From positions 109,012,881 through 109,076,880 of the forward strand of contig JALJCS010000001.1 of assembly GCA_023055355.1 (NCBI GenBank): a stretch of DNA of 64,000 bases, read 5' to 3'. Of the stretch, positions 34,432 to 48,300 are shown one piece after another; the stretch's first letter is position 1; every line of letters starts with the position of its first letter. Position numbers and translations under genes: made by a program. This DNA is from Agelaius tricolor. Its lineage: Eukaryota; Chordata; Aves; Passeriformes; Icteridae. The notes beneath the pieces were generated by a model. That model saw only the letters and a program-made list of their open reading frames with translations, was not told where the DNA came from and ran no database searches.

Positions 34432-37400
34432 CACATCCATTAAAATTACCCACCAAGCAGTGTCAGAGGAACATCAGCTGAGATAAATAAAACAATGCCC
34501 CTCATGTTAATGGTGTACCATGCCATGAAAGAGTTGTTCCATAACAAAACCATACAGGCTGTGCATCGTTTACCAAACCCTGCCATCTTCCAAATTCAGG
34601 ATCACACACTCTTGAAAGTTTGCACTGCCAAGAAGGATAGCATCTGTCCCTTCTGAGGCCCAAGCCATCACACAGGTATTACTGACAGACTTGTTCCACA
34701 CATCAGCAGATGGTTCAACACAACCCCAGTTCTGACCAGCACCTGATCCACAGCAGGATTAAACCTGGCTCTGAGAAGGATCCTCTGCCATTAGTAACCT
34801 TCTAGACATCATCTTTTATTCCCAAGCTTCTACCAATTCTTTCCCCCAGTAAAACTGAAATGGAGTTCTCCTGGAAGCTGAATTTCCATATCCATGCAGA
34901 GGAAGGACAGCAGATTCATGGCTGAGGCTGATAAGCTCTGCTTGCAAAGTCAAAAGTGCTGACATCAACATCAGCAGCAGTAAGACCCCCAGTTCTCTTC
35001 CCTACATGAACCCCAGACAACTTATCAAGAAACCTTTCACTTATGCTGTATCAAGAAGCTTGTGAAGTGATGAAAAGTACAGAATTTGAGTTTTCTCTCT
35101 TTCTGGTAAATCATGGGAGGTTGCTGCTAGCTGCTAGCTCCTCCTAGCTCTAGCTTCTCCCTTTAGTTTGAAAAATTTTAAGGTGTTCTTCAGTTGTCAA
35201 GGTAGGAGTTTTTCAGAATAAACAGCAGGCTTTATCTCTGCAAGGTAATAAATCCAGAAAAAACCCTACAGACTTGCTGAGCAGCAACAACATGGCTTGT
35301 GCTCAGTGAAATTATTATTGTCAGAATTCAGAAGAACCAGATTCAGGTTTAGTTCAGCCCTTATCTTGGGCAAGGAGATTTTTCCACAGGAACAACACCC
35401 TTACTACATGATCTGAATGGCAGAGGGATACTGCACCACTTCAGGCAAACAGTGACACCCACCAAAACCCTCAGCAGAGACAGCACAGGCAGGAGTGTTC
35501 TCTTTTTCCTGTGATCCTATGTGCAAAATAAACCTAAATATTTCTCAAGAAGTTTCCAGCCATGCCATTTACACCTAATCTTATCTCACTCCACAGTGAA
35601 ACTTGATAAAAATGTTAGAGTCTGATTTGCTTCAAATAATTAGCATCAAGGGTGGTCAACAAAATGATCCCATGCCTAAGGTTACTTCAAATCCCTGAAG
35701 CCCTCTTTGACATCATAAATAGCAAAATCACTGAACATAAATCCTGCAGGTAAAGATAAGCGCTCAGTTTCATTCCTATCGGGTCAAGATGCACATCTAC
35801 AGCACACCTGAGAAATCCACAGCAATTAATTCATCCCTCCCTGGCCAGTGCCAGAGAAAGCACTCCACTGCTCTCAGAGACACCAGCAACCTGTTTACCC
35901 TGGGACAAGAGGAGGTAAAAAGTTCCCTATCTTGGGGCAGCTCTGCAGAGCTTACGCCCTTGTTTATGATGTGGCAACTGCGGCACATGCCCATACATTA
36001 AGGTGTTAAGGATCTCCTCCTTTATTGATGGTATCCACATTCATTTCAGCATAGCACCCCACAACACATTAGGATCAAAGCAGAACACCTAAATATATTA
36101 CAGTTCATTTCAAGCATATATTATACTGAAGAAGCACTTTTATCCCATCCACATCATAACTTGCAGCAAAGATCTTGTTGATGCTGCACACTCAATGCCT
36201 TTTATTACTTCAGCATTTTCTAATGCTGAAGAATAAACTCCCTTTAAAATAGAAACAATTTTTTTCCTGAATTTGATGGTGTCCCGATACCATCAAATGG
36301 CATTTTGGAAGAGGAGCTGCTGTGGTTTTGAGCACTGTTAATTGCCTGCAGTGACACAAGCAAGGGCTGAGCTGGGTGCGGGCAAGGGAGTTGTGCAACA
36401 GGCATCGTCCATTCCCTCCACACCACCTCGCTGAGGTTTGCTTTTTGCAAGTACCCAGAAAGCTGATTACACAGAAACAGCAAAACCAGCCTGAATGAAG
36501 GCTGAGGATACTTCCATTTACATGAGCGCCAATTTTAAAAGAGAGCTTAATTTACACTGTGTATTAACTTGTTGGAAGCTTGTGTGGCTACCCCAGAACA
36601 AGAACTGTTAGAGGTGTGGCTCAGAAACTTGAAAGACCTAAACTTCAGAGACCCTCAAAATGCCAGCTGAAGATCATTATCACGATGCTCAGTAGCCACA
36701 GTTCACCTGGCTTGTTGTCCAGTGCATGCAACAACAACAACAACAAAAAGGGTTGCATGATGGAAGATTGTGGCATCTCGTTTGGGGAAGGAGGGAGGGA
36801 AGAGTGCAAATAGGTAAGCTGCAGAGAACTATTTTCCCCTGTATCTCCAAAAGACACTGATCCCAATGTGATCCATGGAGGCCAGAAGGGACACAATTCC
36901 TGCTGCACTTCCCCGAGGAAGCCAATTGCAGCAGAACCCTTGAATGCATTCAAGCTTCAGTAAGAGAAAAAATAAAATACAAGTAATTCCTATTAATATG
37001 CCAATGCATATTAATTAAAAATACACTATATATATTTCAGGGCAATTGTAAGCTGACCCATTAGGATTGCTCCCTCTTAACACAGAAATAACTGAATACA
37101 CAACCAGAAGTAGGACATCACTAATTTTGCTGAAAACTGACATCATGATTTCTTACTGAAAGACATTCCATTTGAGCAATAAATTAGGCTTTGCTTTTTT
37201 TGTTGTTTTGCTTTTTTCTTTTTTTTTTTTTTTTTTCCATTGCCATTATGGCTATTCTTCCAGTCATTTCCTCAAAGCCATCAAGTATAAATTTATATAC
37301 AATAAACCAAAACTGGTGAGTTTCCATAGGGGAGCAGACCTCCCAAACTGGCAGAGAAACTGCCTGGGTGGCTCAGCAAAACCATGCCTCAGCAGAAGTC

Positions 37401-39998
37401 CTCATGTATCTTCATATTAAAAGGTGCTGAGATGTACACTGCAGAAATGCTGATGATTACAATGGACACATCCTCTTTCTACTGCCTATACAGACTCATT
37501 ACAAATATTGATGACTTGTTCTACAATTAAACCCCATATAATAGAATTTTATTCTGACTGGAAAATGAAACAGAAAATGCTTGTGACCAGAACTGGGTTT
37601 GGTATTTATTAGCCACACTGAAAATGTATTCTGCTGTTCTTTATGAAACATTCAGAATAGCATAAAATAAAACTTCAGAGACATGAAACAGTATTTTTCA
37701 TGAAAGAAAGGTCCTCTAGTGACCCATCCATCCACCCATGACTCAGTTTTCCAACATCCAGTGTATTGGAACAGGGACCTGTGGTGCCTGTGCAGGATGT
37801 TGTCTGCAGCAGGACCTCCCCATTCTGACTCCTCACATGAAGGAAGCCCAGGTCAAGGATCTGCTGCAGAGAAGGAAGCTCTGAAACAATTCCTGTAAAT
37901 AAAGGCCTCCTTCAGCATTGTGCCAAACCATCAAAGCTAAACACACACTCAGTGACTGCTCACTCCTGGCAACACCAGAGGTGCCAGACACTGTCCTGCA
38001 GGTGAAAGCCATGACAGTGTATTCATGGAAAGGATGGAAAGGAAAGCACGTGGTGGGAGCTGCAAGGTGATGAGTGAATGAGAAACCTGGGTGAGATCAA
38101 GAATCTGGCTCTGTCATTTCAGTCCCCACAAAGTATTTTCTCTCAAGCCCCACCTTCACTGTTTTTTAATTCCTCTCGTTTCCCTCTCTCCTCCTCTGCA
38201 CCCTTCTCTCACTGCTTTCCTCCAGGGCCACCCAGCTGGTGGTGAAAGCCAGCAGAAAGGAACTCACGCTCTGCTGGTGAAGGAGGAGCTGTGTGAAAGT
38301 GTCAGGGAGGCCCTGGAGATGGGCAGTTCAGTCACACACAAGGCACCAGCACTGGTGATCCTGCAAGGGACAGACAGAGCTGTGGAGCCAGGGGCAGGCA
38401 CAGCCTCATCACCACTCAGCCGAGGTCAAACATCAGCTAAACAAAGAGAAGCTGCAAATTAAAGGAGAATCTGCAAGGGCCAGGATTCACATGATAAAAT
38501 GGTCGCTGTGGAAATGGTGAAGAAACCATATGACTTCCTGTGTCATGCCACGATTTCAGGGCTCTAGGCTCACCCCCATGGCCTGATCCCCTCCTCCTGT
38601 TTGCCTTGTACAGACTCAGATAGTCTTTAAAATGAAGGAAAACCAGCCTATTTTGCCAATTTTGACGTGCAGAAAAAATCCAGTGAGGGTGTGTGTCCAC
38701 ATGACCGATGGAAATCAAACCTCTGAAGTGCAGATTATTTTAATTATAGTCAGAAAAGCATGTAAGGTGCAAGTTTCAGCCAGATAGTTTCCATTCTGAG
38801 CTTTAATTTTGTAGTAATAAAAATACTTGAGTGCCTCTGTCTAGCTGAAAGAATAACAAGTTGTCTGGCTTGTTATGTCAGCTGGGACACTAAGTAACAA
38901 TATACACAAGGAGAAATTACAACATATCTGTGCAAAATAAGGCATCACCAGCTCTCACTCGTGCATTCTCCGCGTGTCTTTCACTGTAAGGCAGCCACCA
39001 AAAGGACAGGTTTAGTGAACAGTGCTATTGATTGTTTTTCCCCCCACTACAGCCTGATTTTCTTTGAAAAAGAACCAAACTTCTAGAGGTTTCTAAGAAG
39101 TGCTTGTGAACTTGCAAAACACACTTGACAAAAGTCTAGCAAGCAATCCTTCCAATTCCAACAGATGCAAGCAAACTACATTGCAAATTGGCTTTACCCT
39201 TTCCAACATGTTATACTCAGTTATGGTGAGAGCTCAGGGTACAATGAGTATTAGTAGCTAGATTTGTTTCCACAACACATCCATTCTATTATTGACCTAG
39301 ATTAGTGAAATGGTGCAAGGATTAAGGCTTTGAACATCTTCAGTGGAAAGTGCTATTTTAAAATTGGACACATTTTGGCAGTTTTAATTGCAGTCAAGAT
39401 CCTCCAACCCTAACATGGTGTTTGACTGCCTGCCTTTCTACCCTAAGTGGTTTTTATACATATAAACTCCATATAATGCTAATTATTTTGTACATATAAA
39501 AACCTGACATCCACCAAACTCCTCATGTAGCTGTTTGCATAGCTGGTTTGTATTGCTTTCTGTTCTTCAATCTATAGTTCAAAGAAACTGGTGTTTCATT
39601 TCACAGTTAAAAAAACTTACTTACTTGAATTGTAGAGACATGAAAGGCAAGGGAAGGAGAGAAAACATCTCTCCCATTTTAAACTCATCTTCCACAAGCT
39701 AATTTGACAGTGTAATGTGAAAGTACAGAAATCTGAAATCTAGTTCTGAATGTCTTTTTACCGCTCTCTCAAGAGATATTACTCAGGTTTAGTGTGACAT
39801 TTCAAAATGTCACCATGCCTATCTCAAAACCAGATATTTTAACACAGAATAGATACCTACCTGCTTTAATTCAGAACCCAATCTGTATGTGATATTCTAA
39901 GAACCTCTTCTAAGAAGTTCCTACTTATTAAGTAAATACTCGTCATACAATGACAAAGATCATTATTAGCTGGAAATAAAGACAGACTCAAACTTTCT
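34432..39998. other. PRDM1-ATG5 intergenic region, right part
   Basis: AT-rich sequence between the LTR relic and the inferred ATG5 3' end. A short CAA run lies near 36730-36745 and a T-rich run near 37.2 kb. A 123-codon ORF at 38091-38462 has no recognisable domain. I see no gene. Confidence 0.65.
37193..37236 (+). repeat. T-rich low-complexity run
   Basis: Mostly T with a few G and C, including about 20 consecutive T. This is the sense one would expect of a poly(A) tail of a retrocopy on the - strand, but no retrocopy is recognisable next to it. Confidence 0.85.
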
Positions 39999-40004
39999 TT
40001 TATT
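39999..40004 (-). terminator. ATG5: Distal candidate ATG5 poly(A) signal
   Basis: AATAAA on the - strand, 2.2 kb after the ATG5 stop. It is chosen because it gives a UTR length like that of the human gene; the AT-rich context also allows a chance match. Confidence 0.35.
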
Positions 40005-41651
40005 TTTTAATAAAGTTTAAATAGTTAAAGTAAGAGGAAAGAGTACGTTTTAAAGCCAAGCTATTTCTTTGTTCCATGCTAGGCCTTAAAGTCAGATTTA
40101 CTGGCAAATACGGGCCATAAGAAGAGCTGTATACTTAAAATGCTGGTGTAGAATATATTAAAATAGCCAGTGACTCACTCCAGATTACCTTAAAACAAAG
40201 GAAACACAATCTCTACAGTTTTTGAAAGGTATTGCCTCTTATCCTGATTAATGGAAAAATTATCCCTACAAAAGATTTTTTTTTTTTAAATATGAAGACT
40301 CTACAAAATATTTGCTTTATCCATTGGCAGGACTTCGAAAATCTCCAAAATATTTAGATATGTGTGCCTAAGTAAGTTTATAAATGCCAATCCAACACTG
40401 TAACAAAAGTTCCAAACAGAACTGGAAATTAGAATAACTTAACCAAATCATCCCACCATAAGAATATTATATTTCTATTCTGCATAAACACAGACCAGCA
40501 TGGTTTGTTTTGTTTTAAAAATTCTTCATGTCCTGCAGAATACAGCATAGATTTGTTTCATTAGTACCTTTACCCTTCCATTTCCTTAATGCTATTTTCC
40601 TCATTAACATTTAAAACAATATCTAATCTGTCTACAGATTTTTTCTGCCCTGAGGGCTCTTCTTAGCCTCAACCCTATCCTCACCCATGGAGATCCTTCC
40701 CCTCTTGCTTCAGAAAGAGGTTTTTGTTCATTTGGCTGATTTTCATTTTCTTCTTTTTCAGATACAGGTAAGTATCCTGCCATAAAGGGAGCATGGGAAC
40801 GAATGGGAACAGCACTGGGAATTACTGGGACATTTACAAGCCAAACTGTGAGTAGGAGCTTTGACAGCCACTATTTTTGAAAGAAAAATATCATGCTTTC
40901 TTTATATTGGATAATATTTGACAGACTGGATAATATGTCTACTATAAACATAGTTTTGTGCCACAAACAGCCACAAACTGCAGACAAAGCAATAGAGCAC
41001 AGAGTTTGATGAATTTAGTGCAACAGAAAAAAAAAGTTGGTAGAGTTTGAGTAGCATCTGCAATGGTAATGAACATTTAGAAACCAAAATGATCCAATAA
41101 CCTAAAAATACATCTGCTACACTAAGAAAAAAAATCTGTGCAATGAGATTAGAAGCTTCCAAATTGTGGACTGATTGCACAGGGATCACAGATGTAAGAA
41201 AGTATTAGCTTGGAAAGCCTCAGCTTTCCAAAATTCAAAATCATTAAAAAGCAATCTGTTCATCATTCTATGATTTAACTGTTTCCTAGTCTATGGGAAT
41301 AAACAGCAGGATACAATCCTGTTTGCAACATCCATGTAGCTTTTTTTTTTAAAAAAAACTTGTTAAAGTAAATTAAGAAAATATATTCTTAAAGAAAAAA
41401 AAACTAGATGAGCACAAAGAAATGCCATGACGAATCCTGAGACAAATTATCCTACATCGTTGCTAGTCTATGAAAACTGGTTTGAATAATAAACACACTG
41501 GAGTATTCAGTGACAGCATACAAATCAAGAGTATTTGTAATTATTAAGTTGTGCATGTTTTTAACTGACAAAACATGCTCAGGGCTTACTTTAAAATCTC
41601 TCACTGCTTGTTATCAAAGTTAAAAGATCATTTGCATACCAATACATATAC

Positions 41652-41659
41652 TGTAAACA
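41652..41659 (-). promoter_or_regulatory. miR-30 8-mer seed match (TGTTTACA) in ATG5 3' UTR
   Basis: TGTTTACA on the - strand, about 540 bases after the ATG5 stop. miR-30 repression of ATG5 has been reported in human cells. The site lies beyond the proximal poly(A) signal, so only a longer transcript would carry it. Confidence 0.42.
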
Positions 41660-41814
41660 TGAACTTCTCATTAAGGAAAGATGGATTTACAGTAATTTGA
41701 TCTTTTACAAAAAGCTATTGGTAACCAAATCTCTCAGTGTCTAACTTTCTAGAAAATTAAACCAATGTTTCCACCCTCAAAGCTGAAACACTACCTCTTT
41801 AGGAAACAGCCCTG

Positions 41815-41820
41815 TTTATT
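41815..41820 (-). terminator. ATG5: Proximal candidate ATG5 poly(A) signal
   Basis: AATAAA on the - strand, about 380 bases after the ATG5 stop. Confidence 0.4.
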
Positions 41821-42198
41821 TGTTAATCAGAAATACAATCAAGTGGCATATTTCCATTTGCTCTTCGGCTGACAGTTTCAGCTTCATTATATTTTACAAG
41901 AAAACAGCAGACTTGCAGAAGTCCTGTAAATTCTTTCATATCGCAACTGATTTAATTACAGCAGTGAACAAACGCAGCAGTGATGCAAAATAAGATCAGC
42001 CCAATTGCCCTTATCTGATGATAGGATCTCTCTTCCTGTTTGGCTTACAGCAGTGAGGACTTCTTGTTTTGTTTCGGCTTTTTGTTGGTTTCTTTTTTTC
42101 TGGTCAGGCTGCCTCTGTCAAGACTGACAGAAGCAAGAAGTTGACATGCCCTTAGAATTCCAGCTTGAGAATGCTCCTCATAGGAATACAGCTGAGTT

Positions 42199-42360
<162 letters not shown>

Positions 42361-45300
42361 CTAGTATACCATTCAAAGTTCACAGGAAGATTAAACATTT
42401 ACTCATACTTAATTTACGGTAGATTTAATTGGTGTTACCGAGTTCAACATTTAACAGAACGAAAAATAGGAAATATCAGTGTGGAGAAAGCTGAGATTTG
42501 TATCATCTAAAACAGAAACTCTGAGTTAAAATTAATTCCAAGACAAAACCGGAATTAAGTAAAACTTAATGAAAGTGCCACTTTTCTTTACTAGTTGCAA
42601 GAGGGGCTTTTTTTAATCCTCCAGTGATCCCAGCTTGTTGTCAACCCAGTTAAGGCAAATCCATCTCACCCAGCTGTAAGGCATATGAATTTTACACAGA
42701 TCATGCTCAAAATATTGAGCTTCCCAAAACATACTGGTAAGTTGTATTCTTAATACTGTGATCTCCTGAAAGAGCTGGACTATGTGTAATATAATACATG
42801 CATTATTCCTGAAGTGATCTTGTTTTGCTAAGAATCATTTACATAAATCACTAGCAATATTTCAGAGTTACTCCAAAGGCAGAGTTGGCACCGGCTTTTT
42901 CTCACTTAGTTTCATCTCTTGGAAAAGCAAAGTTAGCAAATTATTCCCAGTATAACAAGAGTATTTTCAATTCTTTTTATTTATACTTGTCCCGGACGAT
43001 GCAAGTACTTTGATCCTTTGATTCAAATGATGGGAACCAGCTAAAGCAACTGACATAACAGTCATGACATGAACTAAAACAACAAAAAATGAAAATTTAT
43101 TTCAGAGACAAGGGATGAAAAGAGCATATGAAATATGCTCCAAATAATGGTTAGCAGGGAGAAAAGTAGGCAGTGACCTTTCACTCATTTTATTCTATAC
43201 TATGGCATTCTCACATGGACCTACCACAGTGAACTCCCCACTCAGTACTCAAAAGTATTACTGCATGCACTAATTGGCATTTTATGTCCCACTCCAGTGT
43301 CTTTATAACAGAACAAACCACCATCCTGGCCAAGAGCTGCATGGAAGAGAACAGAATCTAGAAGTGTAGGTACCATTACTGGTTCTTGCATTCAGTGGCC
43401 CCACTTGTAGTGTAATTTCTATTTTATAACACAGGTGAAATCACATTTGTTTGGTAGCCAAAATGATTTGACAGCTGCCTGAAGAAGTTTGTAGTATAAT
43501 CAGCTATCTATGCCCACACAGCTGGTAAAAAAAATCATCCTAAACATGTAGTTGCCTTTTTGCTAGTAATAATTCTTCCTGCAAGAGCAGACAGTTGTGT
43601 TTGCTTAAAATAAAGCATTATACTTTTGTTTCTTGTCACCTACATATGGTATATTTTGTACAAAGTCTTGATTCTCTAAATGGCATAATACACACAGTAT
43701 CACACTAAATTAAGCATAAACACTTGCTGGTTTCTGGTATTATTGGAGACAAGTCTGAAGAACAAAGCACATAATTTAAAAATGAACTTCTGGTATTTCT
43801 AGCCAAAACAGGTATTTATTGAGCTGAAACACTCTGAATCAGATTGTCAAAAGAATTAATTCCCAAAGAAAAGCTCTCAGAAACCCAGTTGTGGTGGTGC
43901 CTTCATTCGTTTACACCACCAGTTTTCCTTCTTCTTGGAAGTTAGGGAACATCTAAATATTTTTAAGTAACCTCCAAATATTTGTATTTAACACTTAAAA
44001 ATTAAAACCTACCTATGGTATTCCTTAAGTTGGTGTGAGCTGATGACTTTTCATGTTTCATAGTATTATTTAATTTCCAGAAACAACTAATTTACATAAA
44101 ACCAGATGACAGAATGCACCTGACTCTTTTTAGCCAAACTTGCAAAAAATAAGAATTAAAAGCTTTAGAACCCCAGTATCATTTTCTTGCCATTGAAGGA
44201 AAGGCTTATAAATTATAAACATTTTCTTTGGCTCTTCCATTACTGTGCAACATACGTATGTGTGTGCACGTGCCTACTCTTGCTTGAAAATGAAGTGCAG
44301 GTAATCTTGATGTTCCTTGCTCCTTACCCAGCTTTGTCCTTACCCTTTCTCATACAAGTCTTTTATTCTGTTCCTTGGCAAACTGAGAAAGCCTCAGAGG
44401 TCAATGAAGAATTTACCAGTTTAATTAAAATCTAAATCTCTGCATTAGCATTGTTTGTGCTTTAGTATTATCTCTGACAAAGCATCACTTCTCCTTAATT
44501 CCTTTTCCCCTTGAGGCTTGACTGAAGAGATCTTATCTCCCAATTCTGTATTTACTGCAGCCTTCTTTCACAAAATCTATTGCTTTTACTTCAACATTCT
44601 TCTCTCCTTTTCTTACTAGGAACCACAACTCTCACTTAAGGCACATTTACCCAAACTTTCCTCAACTTTCACGTTTTCCATCACACATCCAATTATAAAT
44701 CAGAGTGTCTCTCATATAGACTCTTCTCTGCTTTTTGCAGCAAAAAGTTGTAAACAGCAAAGACACTAAAACAATTACTGAAAAATATTCTTATATTCTC
44801 AAGGGCTGTCTAATTATTATCCACTTCCACTGCGATCTGAGTCCTGAACGATTTGCTAGCTATCATGAAAACTTCATCCACCTGTTTTAGAGATACAATA
44901 GATTAAGAGATTTACAAAATATTTTTTTCCATGATTTTAGATGCAGCTTGACACATGAACCTGCTGTCCTCTTCTTCCCCAACCCACATTCTATGATCAC
45001 AAGAAGCCTTTTTAAAGTGACGAAATGCTGCTATGAAGTGTACAAGTTGCTAAACACAACAGATATTTAAATTAGTGGTATAAAATGTAAATGACCTAAT
45101 TACAAAGTAATGCCATTCCACATCATTGGATAATGATGAAAATTAGGGTAAATAACTCTGTTCATCTGCAGTGCACAGGGTCCAGACCTGATGATATTAT
45201 TACTGTCAATACCCATTCTACAATGTTCGGTAATGTAGTGAAAAAATAAACAGGATTTCATCAAAACCACTAATTCAAATTTTCCAGTAACCTCCCCAAC

Positions 45301-48300
45301 TTTTTTTGTCCTCTTAAAATCCTATCAGAACTGAGTTACATGTTATTTATCACATGACCTAAGATTTCTTTTTTTTGCTTTGCTGCAAATTACTTTTGGG
45401 AGCAAGATGAAGCAGAAATACAAGAAAAATAAAAGCATAGCAATCTGTGTTTTATAAGTTTTCACAGTGCTACTTAAAATCAGAGTGCTTCTATTTATTG
45501 AAGTGATGCTCAAGTAACATACACTGTTTTGGCACTTGCAAAAAACAAAACAACCAAAAAACCCTGAAAACTAATTAAGTCATCTATCAGAGTGGTTGTC
45601 CCAAGATTAAATCATTTTTTACCACTTTCCTTGTAGAGCTGTAACAATGGAGAAGGTACCATAGCCCCCTCAAGTTACCAGAGGCAAGCTGTAAGCACAG
45701 ATGGTAACACTTTTTGGTAAAACTGAACAATATTCCATCTCCAGAAGGCAGATAACAATGCTTATATGTTATGTACTAAGACATTTTTTCACCTGACTTA
45801 GCTTAGACATAACTCAAGGCTGCAACACTTAAAGTGTTGACCAGACTCAGGCTAATTAATCGTACCATGTAAAGTCAGAAGGGTTTTCCAGCTCTGTACA
45901 GAAAACAGAGACAAACAAGAACCTCTGAAGTGAAGGGCTTAGGAAGAGATCTGCTCCTCTGTCACCAACAAGGTGGCTCCATGCTCCTGATGAGGAAACC
46001 ACAACAAGAACACATTGCAGAGGACTCTCTTTGCAGATAGGCATCTGCTGGGAGGAAGCAAGAGAGAGTGGCCTGTTGCATCTCAAGTGAGTCCTTGAGA
46101 GAGTGGCTCAAAGCCCTCCCCAACTTGAGGCAGCTTGAGCCCACTCTCTCTTCTTTAAGGGAATGCTCTAACTACAATATTCACTGTTGCTAATCCCAGC
46201 TTCCTTTAAAACCCCTCAATATCCAGGAATCAGCGAGACACAGCGGAAGAACAAACAAGAAAATCTGTAGCCTTCAGAGAAGGTGGGAAGATGTGCCATG
46301 TCATGGTATCACACAGTAAGTTTTTTTCTTTCCTTCAGCTATATAAGTTGCTGCTTGCAAACTCATCTACTCAGTAATAGGAAAATTAGCTCATTCAGCA
46401 TCAATTCAGATGGTTGCACATGAGCACTGATGCGTCTCAATAAATTTTTCTACCGAGTTACGTTATTATTTGAAAGAAAGAACTGAAGATGGGCATAAAA
46501 GATTGGTTTAGTTTTGAGACAGATTCAATTGCCTGAGAACCTAATAGTGAGAAGGCACTGCCTGCCACAGGTACTTACTTCAGCCAGTTTTTATCCAGAT
46601 TAGCACCTCAATGCTCCCCAGTGCTGCAATGACACACTCCCTTTCACCTACACAAGACAGCTCCTCTAGCCAGACTACATCTGTGATGTACCACTTAAAA
46701 TTCTTTAGTGGGATGAAATACCTCCCTTCTGATTTGTGGCCTCAAGCAATCACCTGTCAGGGCAATTTAGTAGGCTTAAATCCATTAACAGATAGACAAT
46801 ACAAGATATTCAGATTCAGGCTTTAGCAAAAGTGCCCCTGGAGTACTCAATTAGAATCCTCAGTATGCAAGTTCTCTGCATAGCAAGTCCTAGAATCTGC
46901 CTGTAGTCAGGGACAGCACCACTTATAAAATGGGCTTTACAACCCTAAAAAGGTAAATAGAACCTGGTACTTCAAATTAGGGGCAAACAATGCATTTCTT
47001 GTATGGTACTAGGCCACAGGACTATAGACAAGGATACTAAAATGTATAAGGAGTAAACACAACCAACTTCCATGCAGTAGCAGCATTTTAATAGTGCAAC
47101 ATAACTGGATGCCAGCTTTTCCAGCTGTGAAGTGGGCCATAGACATTTGGTTGCTTATCTTCAGAATATATCATGTGCTCTGGAGATGATACTAAAGGTA
47201 TTCCTGACAATAGGCTATGCCATATTGTAGAAAACTGATCTTGGAACAGCATTATAAGGAGCAGAATTTTCTTTTTGTGACTGTGATGTGGCTGCTTTCC
47301 TCTCTATTTTTTCTGCTCCTCAGATTATCTGGCAGGAGAACAGTGTGTACTCAGCACCTGGTGCCTCAGACATCTCTGAATCTGAAGAGACACACCAACA
47401 ACTTCACTGGAAAGATTTTATCTACCTCTGAAGGATGTCATAGGAAATTACTTAGAGAAACATAGCTTTCAGTAATGTGCCTGGTGGGAGTAATGTAGTG
47501 TGCAACCACTAAGTTTGCTACTGAATGATTTTGCTGACCCAGTTTTGAAAGCCAGAAGCCAAAGCTGGGCAAGGCCAAATTTCTGGTAAGCAAAAGTGAA
47601 AATTTCCTTCTTGGAAGCCAGGTCTCTGGTCCAGCACCAAGGATCACACAGGCAACTGTACACTTATTTACAAAAGATTATTCTATATTAGTAAGCAAAT
47701 TCAAAGACTATTCTAATTTGTAACCACATGTGGTAGGAAAGCACCGGACAGTGGCTGAAGTTCTTCTTTCCCTCTCTGGGCACATCAGGTTGGAAATTCT
47801 AGGACCTAGAGAGACAAGACAGCCCCTGACAAGCCTCAGAGTCTAAAGAAATTCTCCACCAGTGACTTCAGCACTGGTAGCAGAAACACCAATATTTGAT
47901 GAACATACTTCTCTTCTTGTGCTTTTAAATAGGTAGCATCTCTAAAACCCCTAAAACCTTAATAAAGTCAGCAATGGTTTAATTTGTTAGCCCTGAAACG
48001 TGACAAAGAGCACCTACCTAGATTAATAGTAACCTGTCCAAACAGTTCAAATGTCCAATATTAAAATTGACAAAGGCAGGATACCATTTACAACAAAACA
48101 AGCTTCACAATTATTTTCATTGTGTGTGCTACAAAAAATCCATGTGTTCATAAAATGCAAAAAAAGCAAAAAATAGGCAAAGGAGCATTTATGAACATTT
48201 TCACATCACTTCTGCAGTACTTACTATAGGCAGATACCATATATTTTTTAATTCATGGCAAAATATTTCTTTGCTCAATGAGCAACCAGAGCTACAGAAT

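Larger units (their letters stand above)
39999..42198 (-). other. ATG5: ATG5 3' untranslated region (end estimated)
   Basis: Non-coding, AT-rich sequence follows the ATG5 stop on the - strand. Two AATAAA signals are visible on that strand, at 41815-41820 (UTR about 0.4 kb) and at 39999-40004 (about 2.2 kb). The human transcript has a long 3' UTR, so both ends are plausible. A miR-30 8-mer lies between them. Confidence 0.55.

Noticed and set aside
42757..42777. + strand codons reading Asp-Leu-Leu-Lys-Glu-Leu, like a part of ATG5
   Set aside because: Wrong strand for ATG5, no splice sites in the right places and no further similarity.
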